Source: an uncultured Mucilaginibacter sp. (GTDB lineage: Bacteria; Bacteroidota; Bacteroidia; Sphingobacteriales; Sphingobacteriaceae). From it: DNA of 13,354 nt. The notes beneath the pieces were generated by a model. That model was not told where the DNA came from. It made no database searches and saw only the letters and a program-made list of their open reading frames with translations. Shown piece by piece: positions 1-6,504 of this stretch (position 1 is its first letter; each line of letters begins with the position of its first letter). The stretch lies in assembly GCA_903885865.1 (NCBI GenBank), contig CAISKH010000537.1, positions 1-13,354 on the forward strand, in the 5' to 3' direction. The position numbers were made by a program, and so were the translations under genes.

Positions 1-858
1 CAGCGTTTTTACAATAGCTGCCGATTGAAACTGGTTTTGAGCCAGGGTATAGATGGGTGTGAACTGGAATATAAAACGGCCTGTTTTATATTCTACCGGT
101 ATAGAAAACTCGTAATCAAGCACTTTATATTCGCTCAGTTGCGCAGTGTAATCAGCGAGCAATTTTGTTTCTGCAGCGTCTCGTTTAGCATTTTTTAGTT
201 TATGATAAACCAGGTAACCATCATAAAAATTTTGCGTGCCTGAATTTGCAGCTACAGAGGGCGATACCAGCAATATGTCTTTCTTTGCAAACAAGCCTTC
301 GGTAATAAAATCATGCGATAACCCCAGATTCAGAAAAACATCACCGTTAATACCCTGTTTATTCACGTTATAGTCTATACTTACTGAGGGGCTTATAATA
401 TCGCCGATATCATAAGTAAGGTTGCCGTTAAATGTACTGCTGATGGATGACGATATCTGCGTACTGGTTGAACTGTAAAACAGTTTTGAATAAGATATGC
501 TGCCCGAAAGGTCATCGGTAATATCAAAATCATAGCCGAGCGAAAGGTCGCCGCCGTCAAGTTTATTTTTTTTGCGGCTGGGGATAATATCAAGGCTTCC
601 CGAAATATAAATACCCGATTTAAAAGTATACCTTATTTCTGGGATGATAGTTGGTGTTTGCACCGTATCGGCACGCCCCATAAAAACATTGTCGCTTACA
701 TAATTAACGCCAAATTTTACAGCCGCTTTTTTATTCCCCGTTTTTTTAACCGTATCAGTTTTAGATTTAATACTGTCTGTTTTGGTTTGACTTCGAGCTA
801 TATAAGTACTACTGCTAAGCGCGCATACTAATACGGTTGTGTAAAGTTTAATGATCAT
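1..858 (-). CDS. Outer-membrane beta-barrel protein, 3' end outside the window
   Basis: An open frame of 286 codons starts at the ATG at 858 and runs off the left edge, so the C-terminus is missing. The N-terminus MIIKLYTTVLVCALSSS reads as a signal peptide, with likely cleavage near A-R-S-Q (residues 21-24). A Lys/Thr/Asp-rich stretch to about residue 46 follows. The rest alternates short amphipathic strands with Gly/Asn/Asp turns, for example FGVNYVSDNVFMGR and YTFKSGIYISGSLDI, as expected of a small outer-membrane barrel. The V-S-D-N-V-F-x-G start of the first strand recalls the TorF/TIGR02001 type of uncharacterised barrels, but that similarity is only an impression. No substrate can be assigned. 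It is divergent from the secreted protein at 1016, with a 157-bp spacer between them. Confidence 0.75.
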   Translation of the reverse strand, partial: MIIKLYTTVLVCALSSSTYIARSQTKTDSIKSKTDTVKKTGNKKAAVKFGVNYVSDNVFMGRADTVQTPTIIPEIRYTFKSGIYISGSLDIIPSRKKNKLDGGDLSLGYDFDITDDLSGSISYSKLFYSSTSTQISSSISSTFNGNLTYDIGDIISPSVSIDYNVNKQGINGDVFLNLGLSHDFITEGLFAKKDILLVSPSVAANSGTQNFYDGYLVYHKLKNAKRDAAETKLLADYTAQLSEYKVLDYEFSIPVEYKTGRFIFQFTPIYTLAQNQFQSAAIVKTL

Positions 859-970
859 AATAACCGGGGTATAGTAGGTTAAAGCGATAAGACGGCATGA
901 ATGTTTTATGGTTTAGTTATAAAATATTTATTTCTAAATATTAAACCATGTATTATTTATAACGTCACAA

Positions 971-988
971 TGTAAAATAAGTTTTACA
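971..988. promoter_or_regulatory. Short inverted repeat in the leader of the 1016 gene
   Basis: TGTAAAA (971-977) and TTTTACA (982-988) form a perfect 7-bp inverted repeat with a 4-nt loop, about 27 nt before the ATG at 1016. It sits in the AT-rich spacer between two divergent genes. It could be a leader hairpin or an operator. Short AT-rich palindromes arise easily by chance, so the call is weak. Confidence 0.25.
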
Positions 989-1015
989 CAAAACAACAAA
1001 TTAAAATCTACTATT

Positions 1016-1543
1016 ATGAAAAAACTTGGTTTAGCAGCTATTGCAATTTTATTCGCGGCTGCAACATTCGCACAAACAACAACCACACCTGTTACCACTA
1101 CCCCAACACCACGTACACCCGCTGAAAAGGCACAAATGAAAGATCTGCGCCAGGATATACGCACACTGGACAAAGACAAGGCTGAAGCTAAGACCGAAAT
1201 TAATAAAGGCGACTTCGCAGACGCTAAAACTGATATCACCAACGCCCAAACTGTACGTACGGATATTAAAGCTGATGCTACTACTTTAAAAAGCGAAGGC
1301 ATTGCGACACCTGTAAAAACTGCCGATAAACAAGTGAAGGCCATTGATGAAAAAGCGGTTAAAACTACGATAACCGATATTCATGCAGATAAAGTTTCCG
1401 AACAAGCCGATGTTAAAGCCGGAAATATAAAAGCAGCACAGGCTGAACAGGCAGATATCAAAGCCGACCGTAAAGCTTTAAAAGCAGATATTAAACAGGC
1501 ACGCCGCGATGGTATTAAACACCCCGTGCGCAGGGCCAAATAA
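1016..1543 (+). CDS. Secreted charged helical protein with a two-fold internal repeat
   Basis: This 175-residue protein is of unknown function. A clear signal peptide (MKKLGLAAIAILFAAATFA, cleavage before Q20) is followed by a Thr/Pro-rich spacer (21-35). A long Ala/Lys/Asp-rich segment almost free of aromatic residues follows, predicted to be helical and coiled-coil-like. Residues about 42-103 and 113-174 align without gaps and both end in a G-I-x-x-P-V motif (GIATPVKTA and GIKHPVRRA), so the mature protein is an internal tandem duplication. The composition suggests a periplasmic or surface-exposed extended helical bundle. The start is the ATG followed directly by the K-K of the signal peptide. 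The gene stands alone, is divergent from the barrel gene, and is followed by a strong terminator at 1566-1594. I recognise no named family. Confidence 0.9.
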   Translation: MKKLGLAAIAILFAAATFAQTTTTPVTTTPTPRTPAEKAQMKDLRQDIRTLDKDKAEAKTEINKGDFADAKTDITNAQTVRTDIKADATTLKSEGIATPVKTADKQVKAIDEKAVKTTITDIHADKVSEQADVKAGNIKAAQAEQADIKADRKALKADIKQARRDGIKHPVRRAK

Positions 1544-1565
1544 TTTTAATAAGTGCCTATGAATG

Positions 1566-1594
1566 AAAGCGCCCCGGGTTCCGGGGCGCTTTTT
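1566..1594 (+). terminator. Rho-independent terminator of the 1016-1543 gene
   Basis: AGCGCCCCGG (1568-1577) pairs perfectly with CCGGGGCGCT (1581-1590) around a 3-nt loop. A-T pairs extend the stem outward and a T run follows. It begins 22 nt after the stop codon. Read from the other strand the tail is short, so it mainly serves the + strand gene. Confidence 0.9.
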
Positions 1595-1738
1595 GTGTTT
1601 AAAGAAATTCGAAATAGATGATGATAGCTATACAGATCAGGGGCTATCTGAGTTCGGGCGTCTGTAAAAAAAAATCTATTTTAAATAAAAGCCCCTCTTT
1701 ACCTCGCGCCAGGAAAATCAAATATTATATGCTAATAA

Positions 1739-3043
1739 TCATTTGTTGGTTTTTTTTAAATCTATGAGTTTACCACCTGATCCTTTGATTAGTTGAATGG
1801 CCCAACTGGTAATCACTATGCTTCCTATGATCCCGCTCAATGCATCCAGCCAGTATAAACGGAAAAATAGGCCGATGGTCAGCGCGATAATAGCGGTCAG
1901 GCTGGTTAACCCATCTGCTAAAACGTGCAAATAGGCTGCACGTATGTTATCGTCCTGGTGATCGTGGTCATGTTTCAATAATAGTGCACTAACGGTATTG
2001 ACCATCAAACCAATAACAGCAACTATAATTGCTTCACCGAATTTAATGGGTAAAGGGTGAATTAAACGCCCGATAGATTCTATTGCCATAATAATAGCAA
2101 TGATCTGTAATACAATAGCACTCGTAAAACCCGAAAGGGATAAAAGCCGGTCGCTTTGAAAGGATATTTTTTGTGATTGCCCATATTTACGGGTAAAAAA
2201 ATAAGCTGCCCATGTAAGCCCGATGGCAAAAACATGGGTAGACATGTGCCAACCCTCGGCGGTCAGGGCCATCGAATTGCTATAATACCCGATAACAATT
2301 TCGACCAGCATCGTAACAATCGTTAAAATGACGACCCACCGGGCCTGGCTCTCGTGATCATGTGCCTTTAATGTATCGTTACCTTTAGGCGGGTTTGTTT
2401 TAACGGAAATTAAATTAGCGGTTAAGGCGGTGTTTCGATACTCATCAATCCAATCCACTTTGGTTTGTATGGGGCTTCTTTTGGAAAGTTGCTTATAGGG
2501 TATAGCCACATAACCGATAAAAAAGAAGCCCATCAATTTATCCTTTTCGCCGAGGTCAAAATAGGCTTTGGATTGTTCGAAGTAAGTAATGCCTGCCGTT
2601 GTCCAGTAGGAACCCAAACCGTAAGCTGTCACCGAAAGAAACATATTCTCGACAGCGCAGGCTACGGCCGCTATTTCTTCGTTTTCCGGCAATACGCCTT
2701 GTTCATTTCTTCGCATCCCGATGGAGATCACGTGGGATGCCAGCATGGGGTATTCGAGCAATTTCTGATAACGGCCCTCATTATAATCCTGCCCTGCATA
2801 TTCCTGGTAAATGCCAGCCTGCAACTCCGCGAAATAGCGTCGCCCCTCGCCGGAGAACACTTTAAAACGCCAGGGTTCGGTTTGTTTATGGTTGGGTGCG
2901 CGGTTGGCATTCTCCAGTATCTGCCATATCACTTCATCAGGCACGGCACGACCTTTTTCATATTGCCGGGGATATACGCTTCTCCGGTTAAGTATGATTT
3001 GATTGAACTGGTAAACCTCATAAAGTGGAACAGTATCACTCAT
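1739..3043 (-). CDS. Nitroreductase fused to a DmeF-type cation diffusion facilitator
   Basis: One continuous 434-codon frame joins two proteins normally encoded apart. Residues about 7-204 are an FMN nitroreductase of the YdjA/RutE-like sort: N-R-R-S near 20 (phosphate contact), then APNHKQTEPWRF near 50 and GLGSYWTTAG near 142. Residues about 228-430 are a six-helix CDF transporter resembling DmeF: an entry H-D-H, TM1 235-255, TM2 with H-M-S-T-H (H266, H270), a His loop K-H-D-H-D-H near 358, and TM5 with H-V-L-A-D (H373, D377). The two HxxxH/D motifs form the expected transport site, so the transporter half looks intact. The usual cytoplasmic C-terminal domain is missing, since the protein stops about 16 residues after TM6. 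There is no Met between residues 171 and 245, so the CDF half has no ATG of its own before TM1. A GTG at 3067 would add eight residues but lies inside a hairpin, so the ATG at 3043 is preferred. It follows the TonB receptor by 45 nt, probably in one operon. Co, Ni or Zn export is inferred from family. Confidence 0.85.
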   Translation of the reverse strand: MSDTVPLYEVYQFNQIILNRRSVYPRQYEKGRAVPDEVIWQILENANRAPNHKQTEPWRFKVFSGEGRRYFAELQAGIYQEYAGQDYNEGRYQKLLEYPMLASHVISIGMRRNEQGVLPENEEIAAVACAVENMFLSVTAYGLGSYWTTAGITYFEQSKAYFDLGEKDKLMGFFFIGYVAIPYKQLSKRSPIQTKVDWIDEYRNTALTANLISVKTNPPKGNDTLKAHDHESQARWVVILTIVTMLVEIVIGYYSNSMALTAEGWHMSTHVFAIGLTWAAYFFTRKYGQSQKISFQSDRLLSLSGFTSAIVLQIIAIIMAIESIGRLIHPLPIKFGEAIIVAVIGLMVNTVSALLLKHDHDHQDDNIRAAYLHVLADGLTSLTAIIALTIGLFFRLYWLDALSGIIGSIVITSWAIQLIKGSGGKLIDLKKTNK

Positions 3044-3059
3044 GGAATCAAATTTTAAA

Positions 3060-3082
3060 GCGCCCACCTTGCGGCAGGGCGC
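3060..3082 (-). terminator. GNRA-capped hairpin between the receptor and the fusion gene
   Basis: Read on the - strand, GCGCCC (3082-3077) pairs with GGGCGC (3065-3060). Inside is a bulged T, three more pairs including one G-T, and a G-C-A-A tetraloop, and TTTAAAATTT follows. It starts 7 nt after the receptor stop and ends before the ATG at 3043. The T-run is broken, so it may act as a partial terminator that lowers downstream expression rather than as a full stop. Confidence 0.5.
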
Positions 3083-3088
3083 GTGTAA

Positions 3089-5587
3089 TTATTTGGTGTG
3101 CGATGACAGATCAAAAGGCACAATTACCTTAAAACTGATATTGCGGCCCATGTTAAAAATACCGGGTTGTACACCCGGGCCCGGATTTGCGTTGTCAAAG
3201 TATTTCAGCCGGCTCATGTTCGATTGATAGTTTACATTGGCCAGGTTGGTGCCTTCAATAAACAATTCTACTACCTTATTGCCTGCTTTGTTTACCAGGT
3301 TGCCGCCTAAGCCGGCGCTTAACAGGTTATAACCTGCCGTATAGGTTTCTGTGCCGTAAGCAGCAAAAAAGCGGTCCTGCGCACTGTAATGATCAAAACC
3401 CACAAAAGCATAAACATTCCTGAACGAAGAAAACCCTTTGCTGAAAGTTCCGCGCAGTTCAGAGTGGGTATGCAACGGCGGTATAAAAGGCAGGTATTTC
3501 AGGCTGTCGGGCACTTTACCGCCGTTTCCTAAATTGGTGCCATAGGTTAGTGAAACCGAATTTTCAAAATGCAACCATGGTGCGGGGTGTACATCCAGGC
3601 TCACCTCTCCGCCATTAATGCGTGCCTTGCTTTGGGTAAAGGTGAATACATTATATAACGGAAATGCCGGGTTAATAACAGGCGAACCATCAGGGTTTAA
3701 TTCCTGCTGCTGGTATATATAATTCTGTATGCTGTTATTAAACACCTCAACACTTGCCGAAACATTGGGCAACGAAAGGAACGCGCCAATATCTTCCTGC
3801 ACGTTAAACTCGGGCTTAAAATTGCTGTTGCCTACGTGGTATATCTGCGAACCGGGGTCGGGGCCGTTGGCGGATAGCTCGGCAATGCTTGGCGCCCTGA
3901 AACCGCGCGCTATATTCGCTTTCATTAAAAATTCATCCGAGAAATTATAAGTGGCGCCAAAGCTGCCTGAAAACCCGGAAAACGTTTTGTTTAAAGCGGT
4001 AAACTGACCATATACACCCGGTGTGCCGGTGGGGTTGTTGCCGGTATATAACTGCGGATATTTGCCGGTTGTATCAATATAAGCGGCTTGCCCGCTAAAT
4101 GAACGGCTGTCATACCGGCCGCCTGCAGAAACGTCTAATTTTCCGTAACTCTTTTTAATTATAACGAAGGGCCCGATATCAAACTGGTGATACGCGGGGA
4201 TAGGAAAAGCAGTGGCATCGTTAATGGTATTGTTCTGGTACTGCCCGTTCAGGCCGAATGTTGTTTCATAGCCATTGCCGTAAGTTTGGTTATATTTAAA
4301 ATCATAAGTATAGGTGGTTAAATGCAGGTTGAGTCCTGGAGTTGCCGCGTCCTGGGGGTGGGTGTATTCGCGCCGGTGGCTCAACTGGTAACCCAGGTTT
4401 ACTACCAGGTTTCCGTTGCCTAAAATAAAATTACTGTTATCATAAATACGGTAAAGCTGTACGTGCTGATGCAGTACGGGTATGCCGTATGAATTTAATT
4501 CGGATGCCGGTACAATGGGCCGGAACGCGTCATCCTCTGTAATTTGTTTGGTGAATTTACGCGTAACAGAATCGCGGCTGCCGTCAGGGATATCCTGGAG
4601 GTCATCAAATAACGAGGCGTTCAAATAAGAATACCCCCATGATTTGTTAAGGCCCACCATTAAGCGCGCGTCTTTTTCATTATAACCGGTAGCATAAACG
4701 CGGCCATCATGCGGGTTTTGGTAATCCTTGGCTTGTTTTGCCGAAAGTATAGTTCCCCAAACCAGGCCATTTTGATTGCCCTGTAACCTGAACGAGCCAT
4801 TTAACAGGCTCTGGTTGGTGCCATAAATACCCTGTACCGACCCTAATATTTTTCCTTCGGCCACGGGCGGGGGCGAGATCATATTAACAATACCGCCAAT
4901 AGCATCAGAACCATATGATAAACTTGCGGGGCCCTTTATAACTTCTACCCGGTCGATCGAGTTTTGATCAATTTCAATACCATGCTCATCGCCCCATTGC
5001 TGACCTTCCTGGCGTATGCCATCCATTAAAGTGACAACCCGGTTATAGCCCAAACCATGTATAAACGGTTTTGAAACGTTGGGGCCTGTGGTAACTGCGC
5101 TTATCCCCGGCAAATTGGCTATCATATCAATTACATTGCCCGCCGCCGAGCGTTGGTCGATATAGGCTTTACTAACAGCCAGCATGGGCACAGGGCTTCT
5201 TTTTAATTCGGTAGCTTTACTTACACCGGTAATAATAACTTCGCCGGCTTCAATAGATGACTGTTGTAACTGAACATCGAGCACGGATGTTTTTGAAAAG
5301 TCAATCCTTTGTGTAAATGTTCCGTAACCCAAATAGCTGATCTGTACCAGGTATATCCCTTTGGGCAAACGGGTCAATGTATATTTCCCGTCCATATCAG
5401 TTGTAGTGCCCAATTTCAGGTCGGGAATATAAAGGCTAACCCCGGGCAGTGGTTTTCCATCAGCTTTATCGGTAACGGTGCCGGTTAAGGTTCCGGCAAC
5501 TGGTTCATTGTTGTTTTTATTCTTGTTGGCGTATGCCGAAAAACTTATTAACAGGATTAATAAGCCATAAAATAGCTTCGATTTCAT
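3089..5587 (-). CDS. TonB-dependent outer-membrane receptor, probably for a metal or metal complex
   Basis: This 832-residue receptor has a signal peptide (1-20, ending S-A-Y-A) and a carboxypeptidase-regulatory-like domain (about 33-108, G-T-V-T-D...P-L-P-G-V). A TonB-box-like G-E-V-I-I-T-G lies near 115-121. The plug (about 122-238) ends in VIKGPASLSYGSDAIGGIVN. The 22-strand barrel finishes with the strand NISFKVIVPF and a 7-residue tail. The plug carries Q-Q-W-G-D-E-H-G-I-E-I-D (197-207), which resembles ZnuD-like metal receptors, and the barrel has several His-rich stretches such as L-H-Q-H. It would import a scarce metal or chelate using TonB energy, with the metal unknown. It lies between small His/Cys protein A (65-nt gap) and the nitroreductase-CDF gene (45-nt gap). 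A copy of its first 18 or so codons exists at 6354-6440. Confidence 0.92.
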   Translation of the reverse strand: MKSKLFYGLLILLISFSAYANKNKNNNEPVAGTLTGTVTDKADGKPLPGVSLYIPDLKLGTTTDMDGKYTLTRLPKGIYLVQISYLGYGTFTQRIDFSKTSVLDVQLQQSSIEAGEVIITGVSKATELKRSPVPMLAVSKAYIDQRSAAGNVIDMIANLPGISAVTTGPNVSKPFIHGLGYNRVVTLMDGIRQEGQQWGDEHGIEIDQNSIDRVEVIKGPASLSYGSDAIGGIVNMISPPPVAEGKILGSVQGIYGTNQSLLNGSFRLQGNQNGLVWGTILSAKQAKDYQNPHDGRVYATGYNEKDARLMVGLNKSWGYSYLNASLFDDLQDIPDGSRDSVTRKFTKQITEDDAFRPIVPASELNSYGIPVLHQHVQLYRIYDNSNFILGNGNLVVNLGYQLSHRREYTHPQDAATPGLNLHLTTYTYDFKYNQTYGNGYETTFGLNGQYQNNTINDATAFPIPAYHQFDIGPFVIIKKSYGKLDVSAGGRYDSRSFSGQAAYIDTTGKYPQLYTGNNPTGTPGVYGQFTALNKTFSGFSGSFGATYNFSDEFLMKANIARGFRAPSIAELSANGPDPGSQIYHVGNSNFKPEFNVQEDIGAFLSLPNVSASVEVFNNSIQNYIYQQQELNPDGSPVINPAFPLYNVFTFTQSKARINGGEVSLDVHPAPWLHFENSVSLTYGTNLGNGGKVPDSLKYLPFIPPLHTHSELRGTFSKGFSSFRNVYAFVGFDHYSAQDRFFAAYGTETYTAGYNLLSAGLGGNLVNKAGNKVVELFIEGTNLANVNYQSNMSRLKYFDNANPGPGVQPGIFNMGRNISFKVIVPFDLSSHTK

Positions 5588-5617
5588 AGTAATTTTTTTA
5601 AAATGAGTAAACGGGTA

Positions 5618-5633
5618 CCAGGATAAGACCTGG
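5618..5633. promoter_or_regulatory. Small hairpin in the spacer before the receptor
   Basis: CCAGG (5618-5622) and CCTGG (5629-5633) can pair around a 6-nt loop, 31 nt ahead of the receptor ATG at 5587. The equivalent place in the duplicated copy (6471-6483) has a different sequence that can also form a weak GGCT/AGCC hairpin while both flanks are near-identical. This may be a conserved structure limiting or coupling receptor translation. The stems are short and the call is tentative. Confidence 0.25.
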
Positions 5634-5652
5634 CAATAAAAAATGGAGATTA

Positions 5653-6042
5653 CTATGAAACCGGCGGAGCGCGGCCAGGGGAAAGGATAAGCGAAAGGCT
5701 TATGAAGGTGCGGGTAACCGCTTTATAATTGTAAGGGCTGGCTGCGAGCAAATGCACAACTGCGGGATGCTCATTTGCCATCATTTTATTAAAATGCATG
5801 GCATCGCATAACGAGCATTTTTCCTGGACTATAGCGCCTGATTGATTGGCAGCATGATGATACGCGTTACTGCCACAGCCTGCATTAATTTTATGCTGAT
5901 GCGCATAAACCACATATTGGCCTGCTATAAAGCATAATAATAGCAGCCATGAATAAACAATATGTGTCTTGTTTCTTTTCAAATCAGGAGGTAGACGATT
6001 AAGTGATTGATCAAATGTAAATAATAAATTGTTAAAAGCCAT
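5653..6042 (-). CDS. Small His/Cys membrane-anchored protein, copy A
   Basis: This 129-residue protein (from the ATG at 6042) is of unknown function. One hydrophobic segment, VYSWLLLLCFIAGQYVVYAH, is a signal peptide or anchor and places the rest in the periplasm. That part is His-rich and carries a C-S-L-C-D-A-M-H motif and a fixed C-terminal end S-P-G-R-A-P-P-V-S. The layout of a short export signal, His residues, CxxC and an R-A-P-P tail beside a TonB receptor recalls DUF2946 proteins next to proteobacterial copper receptors. That is analogy, not proven homology. A TTG at 5982 (followed by K-R-N-K) is the only start shared with copy B, which lacks an upstream ATG. The shorter form would give a classical signal peptide and may be the true product. 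It is probably co-transcribed with the receptor 65 nt downstream. Confidence 0.75.
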   Translation of the reverse strand: MAFNNLLFTFDQSLNRLPPDLKRNKTHIVYSWLLLLCFIAGQYVVYAHQHKINAGCGSNAYHHAANQSGAIVQEKCSLCDAMHFNKMMANEHPAVVHLLAASPYNYKAVTRTFISLSLILSPGRAPPVS

Positions 6043-6065
6043 CACGCTGTAATATCAAAACTTTG

Positions 6066-6320
6066 TTACAGTGAACTATTCATTTTTGTATTGGTTTCCT
6101 GTTCTTCATGCATTCTTCTGGCTATGTAGTTTAAAGTGAAGATTACCGCTATCATAATTAGGATACCGATGATAATAATAAGAATATCTCTATATTCTTT
6201 TTCGCCCTTCCTTTTCTTTTGCCTTTCAATTCGTCTCCTTTCCCCTCTGTTTTCAGGATAGTATTTCTCCGGCCTGGGCCGACCCGGGCTTTTTTTCCTT
6301 TTTGGTTTTCGTTGCGCCAT
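6066..6320 (-). CDS. Small basic single-pass membrane protein
   Basis: This 84-residue protein is of unknown function. Residues 1-43 are extremely basic (KPKRKK, RRRIERQKKRK) and include S-P-G-R-P-R-P. One transmembrane helix follows (about 45-67, ILIIIIGILIMIAVIFTLNY), then a short polar tail. By the positive-inside rule the basic part should be cytoplasmic, where it could contact nucleic acid or acidic lipids. An AAAGGAGG Shine-Dalgarno core on the - strand (6332-6338) lies 11 nt before the ATG at 6320, which is unusual in Bacteroidetes and supports this start. It sits between the two copies of the small His/Cys gene, 23 nt upstream of copy A, so it is either part of the metal operon or was caught in the duplication. 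Confidence 0.75.
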   Translation of the reverse strand: MAQRKPKRKKSPGRPRPEKYYPENRGERRRIERQKKRKGEKEYRDILIIIIGILIMIAVIFTLNYIARRMHEEQETNTKMNSSL

Positions 6321-6331
6321 GTTTGGTAATG

Positions 6332-6338
6332 CCTCCTT
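6332..6338 (-). promoter_or_regulatory. Strong Shine-Dalgarno site for the 84-residue protein
   Basis: The - strand reads AAGGAGG at 6338-6332, 11 nt before the ATG at 6320. No other gene in this window shows a comparable anti-16S match; the leaders are otherwise A/T-rich. The site fixes the start at 6320. Confidence 0.6.
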
Positions 6339-6353
6339 TCTAGTTGTTGAGGC

Positions 6354-6440
6354 CTAAAAACCAGGCGGGTTTGCCGGTTTGCCGCATGCCGAAAAGCTTA
6401 TTAACAGGCTTAATAAGCCATAAAATAACCCTGATTTCAT
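6354..6440 (-). pseudogene. Remnant copy of the TonB receptor's signal-peptide start
   Basis: This 28-codon frame begins MKSGLFYGLLSLLISFSA, against MKSKLFYGLLILLISFSA in the full receptor. It then diverges into C-G-K-P-A-N-P-P-G-F and stops. At DNA level 6387-6465 matches 5534-5612 with only a few changes, including the bases before the ATG. It follows small gene B as the receptor follows small gene A, so it is what is left of a duplicated receptor gene. A small secreted or lipid-modified peptide cannot be excluded, since the Cys just after the signal could be a poor lipobox, but decay is simpler. The tandem GTTTGCCG at 6370-6384 lies near the point where similarity ends. Confidence 0.7.
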
Positions 6441-6504
6441 AGTAATTTTATTAAAATGAGTAAACAATAAGGCTGTTGAAGCCCTGAGATAAAAAATGGA
6501 GGTA

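Noticed and set aside
934..1344. 136-codon open frame on the - strand
   Set aside because: It mirrors the Ala/Lys/Thr-rich secreted protein, whose repetitive codons leave the opposite strand open. It has no domain of its own.
1623..1648. GATAGC/GCTATC inverted repeat after the fusion gene
   Set aside because: The stem is 6 bp with a 14-nt loop and no T run, so it is too weak to call a terminator.
1739..3043. Reading the enzyme half as BluB (B12 lower-ligand synthesis)
   Set aside because: The visible motifs (N-R-R-S, A-P-N-H-K-Q-T-E-P-W-R-F) are general to YdjA/RutE-like nitroreductases. Nothing specific to BluB was recognised.
2465..3058. 197-codon open frame on the + strand
   Set aside because: It lies wholly antisense to the nitroreductase half, has no family motif or leader, and the - strand protein is unmistakable.
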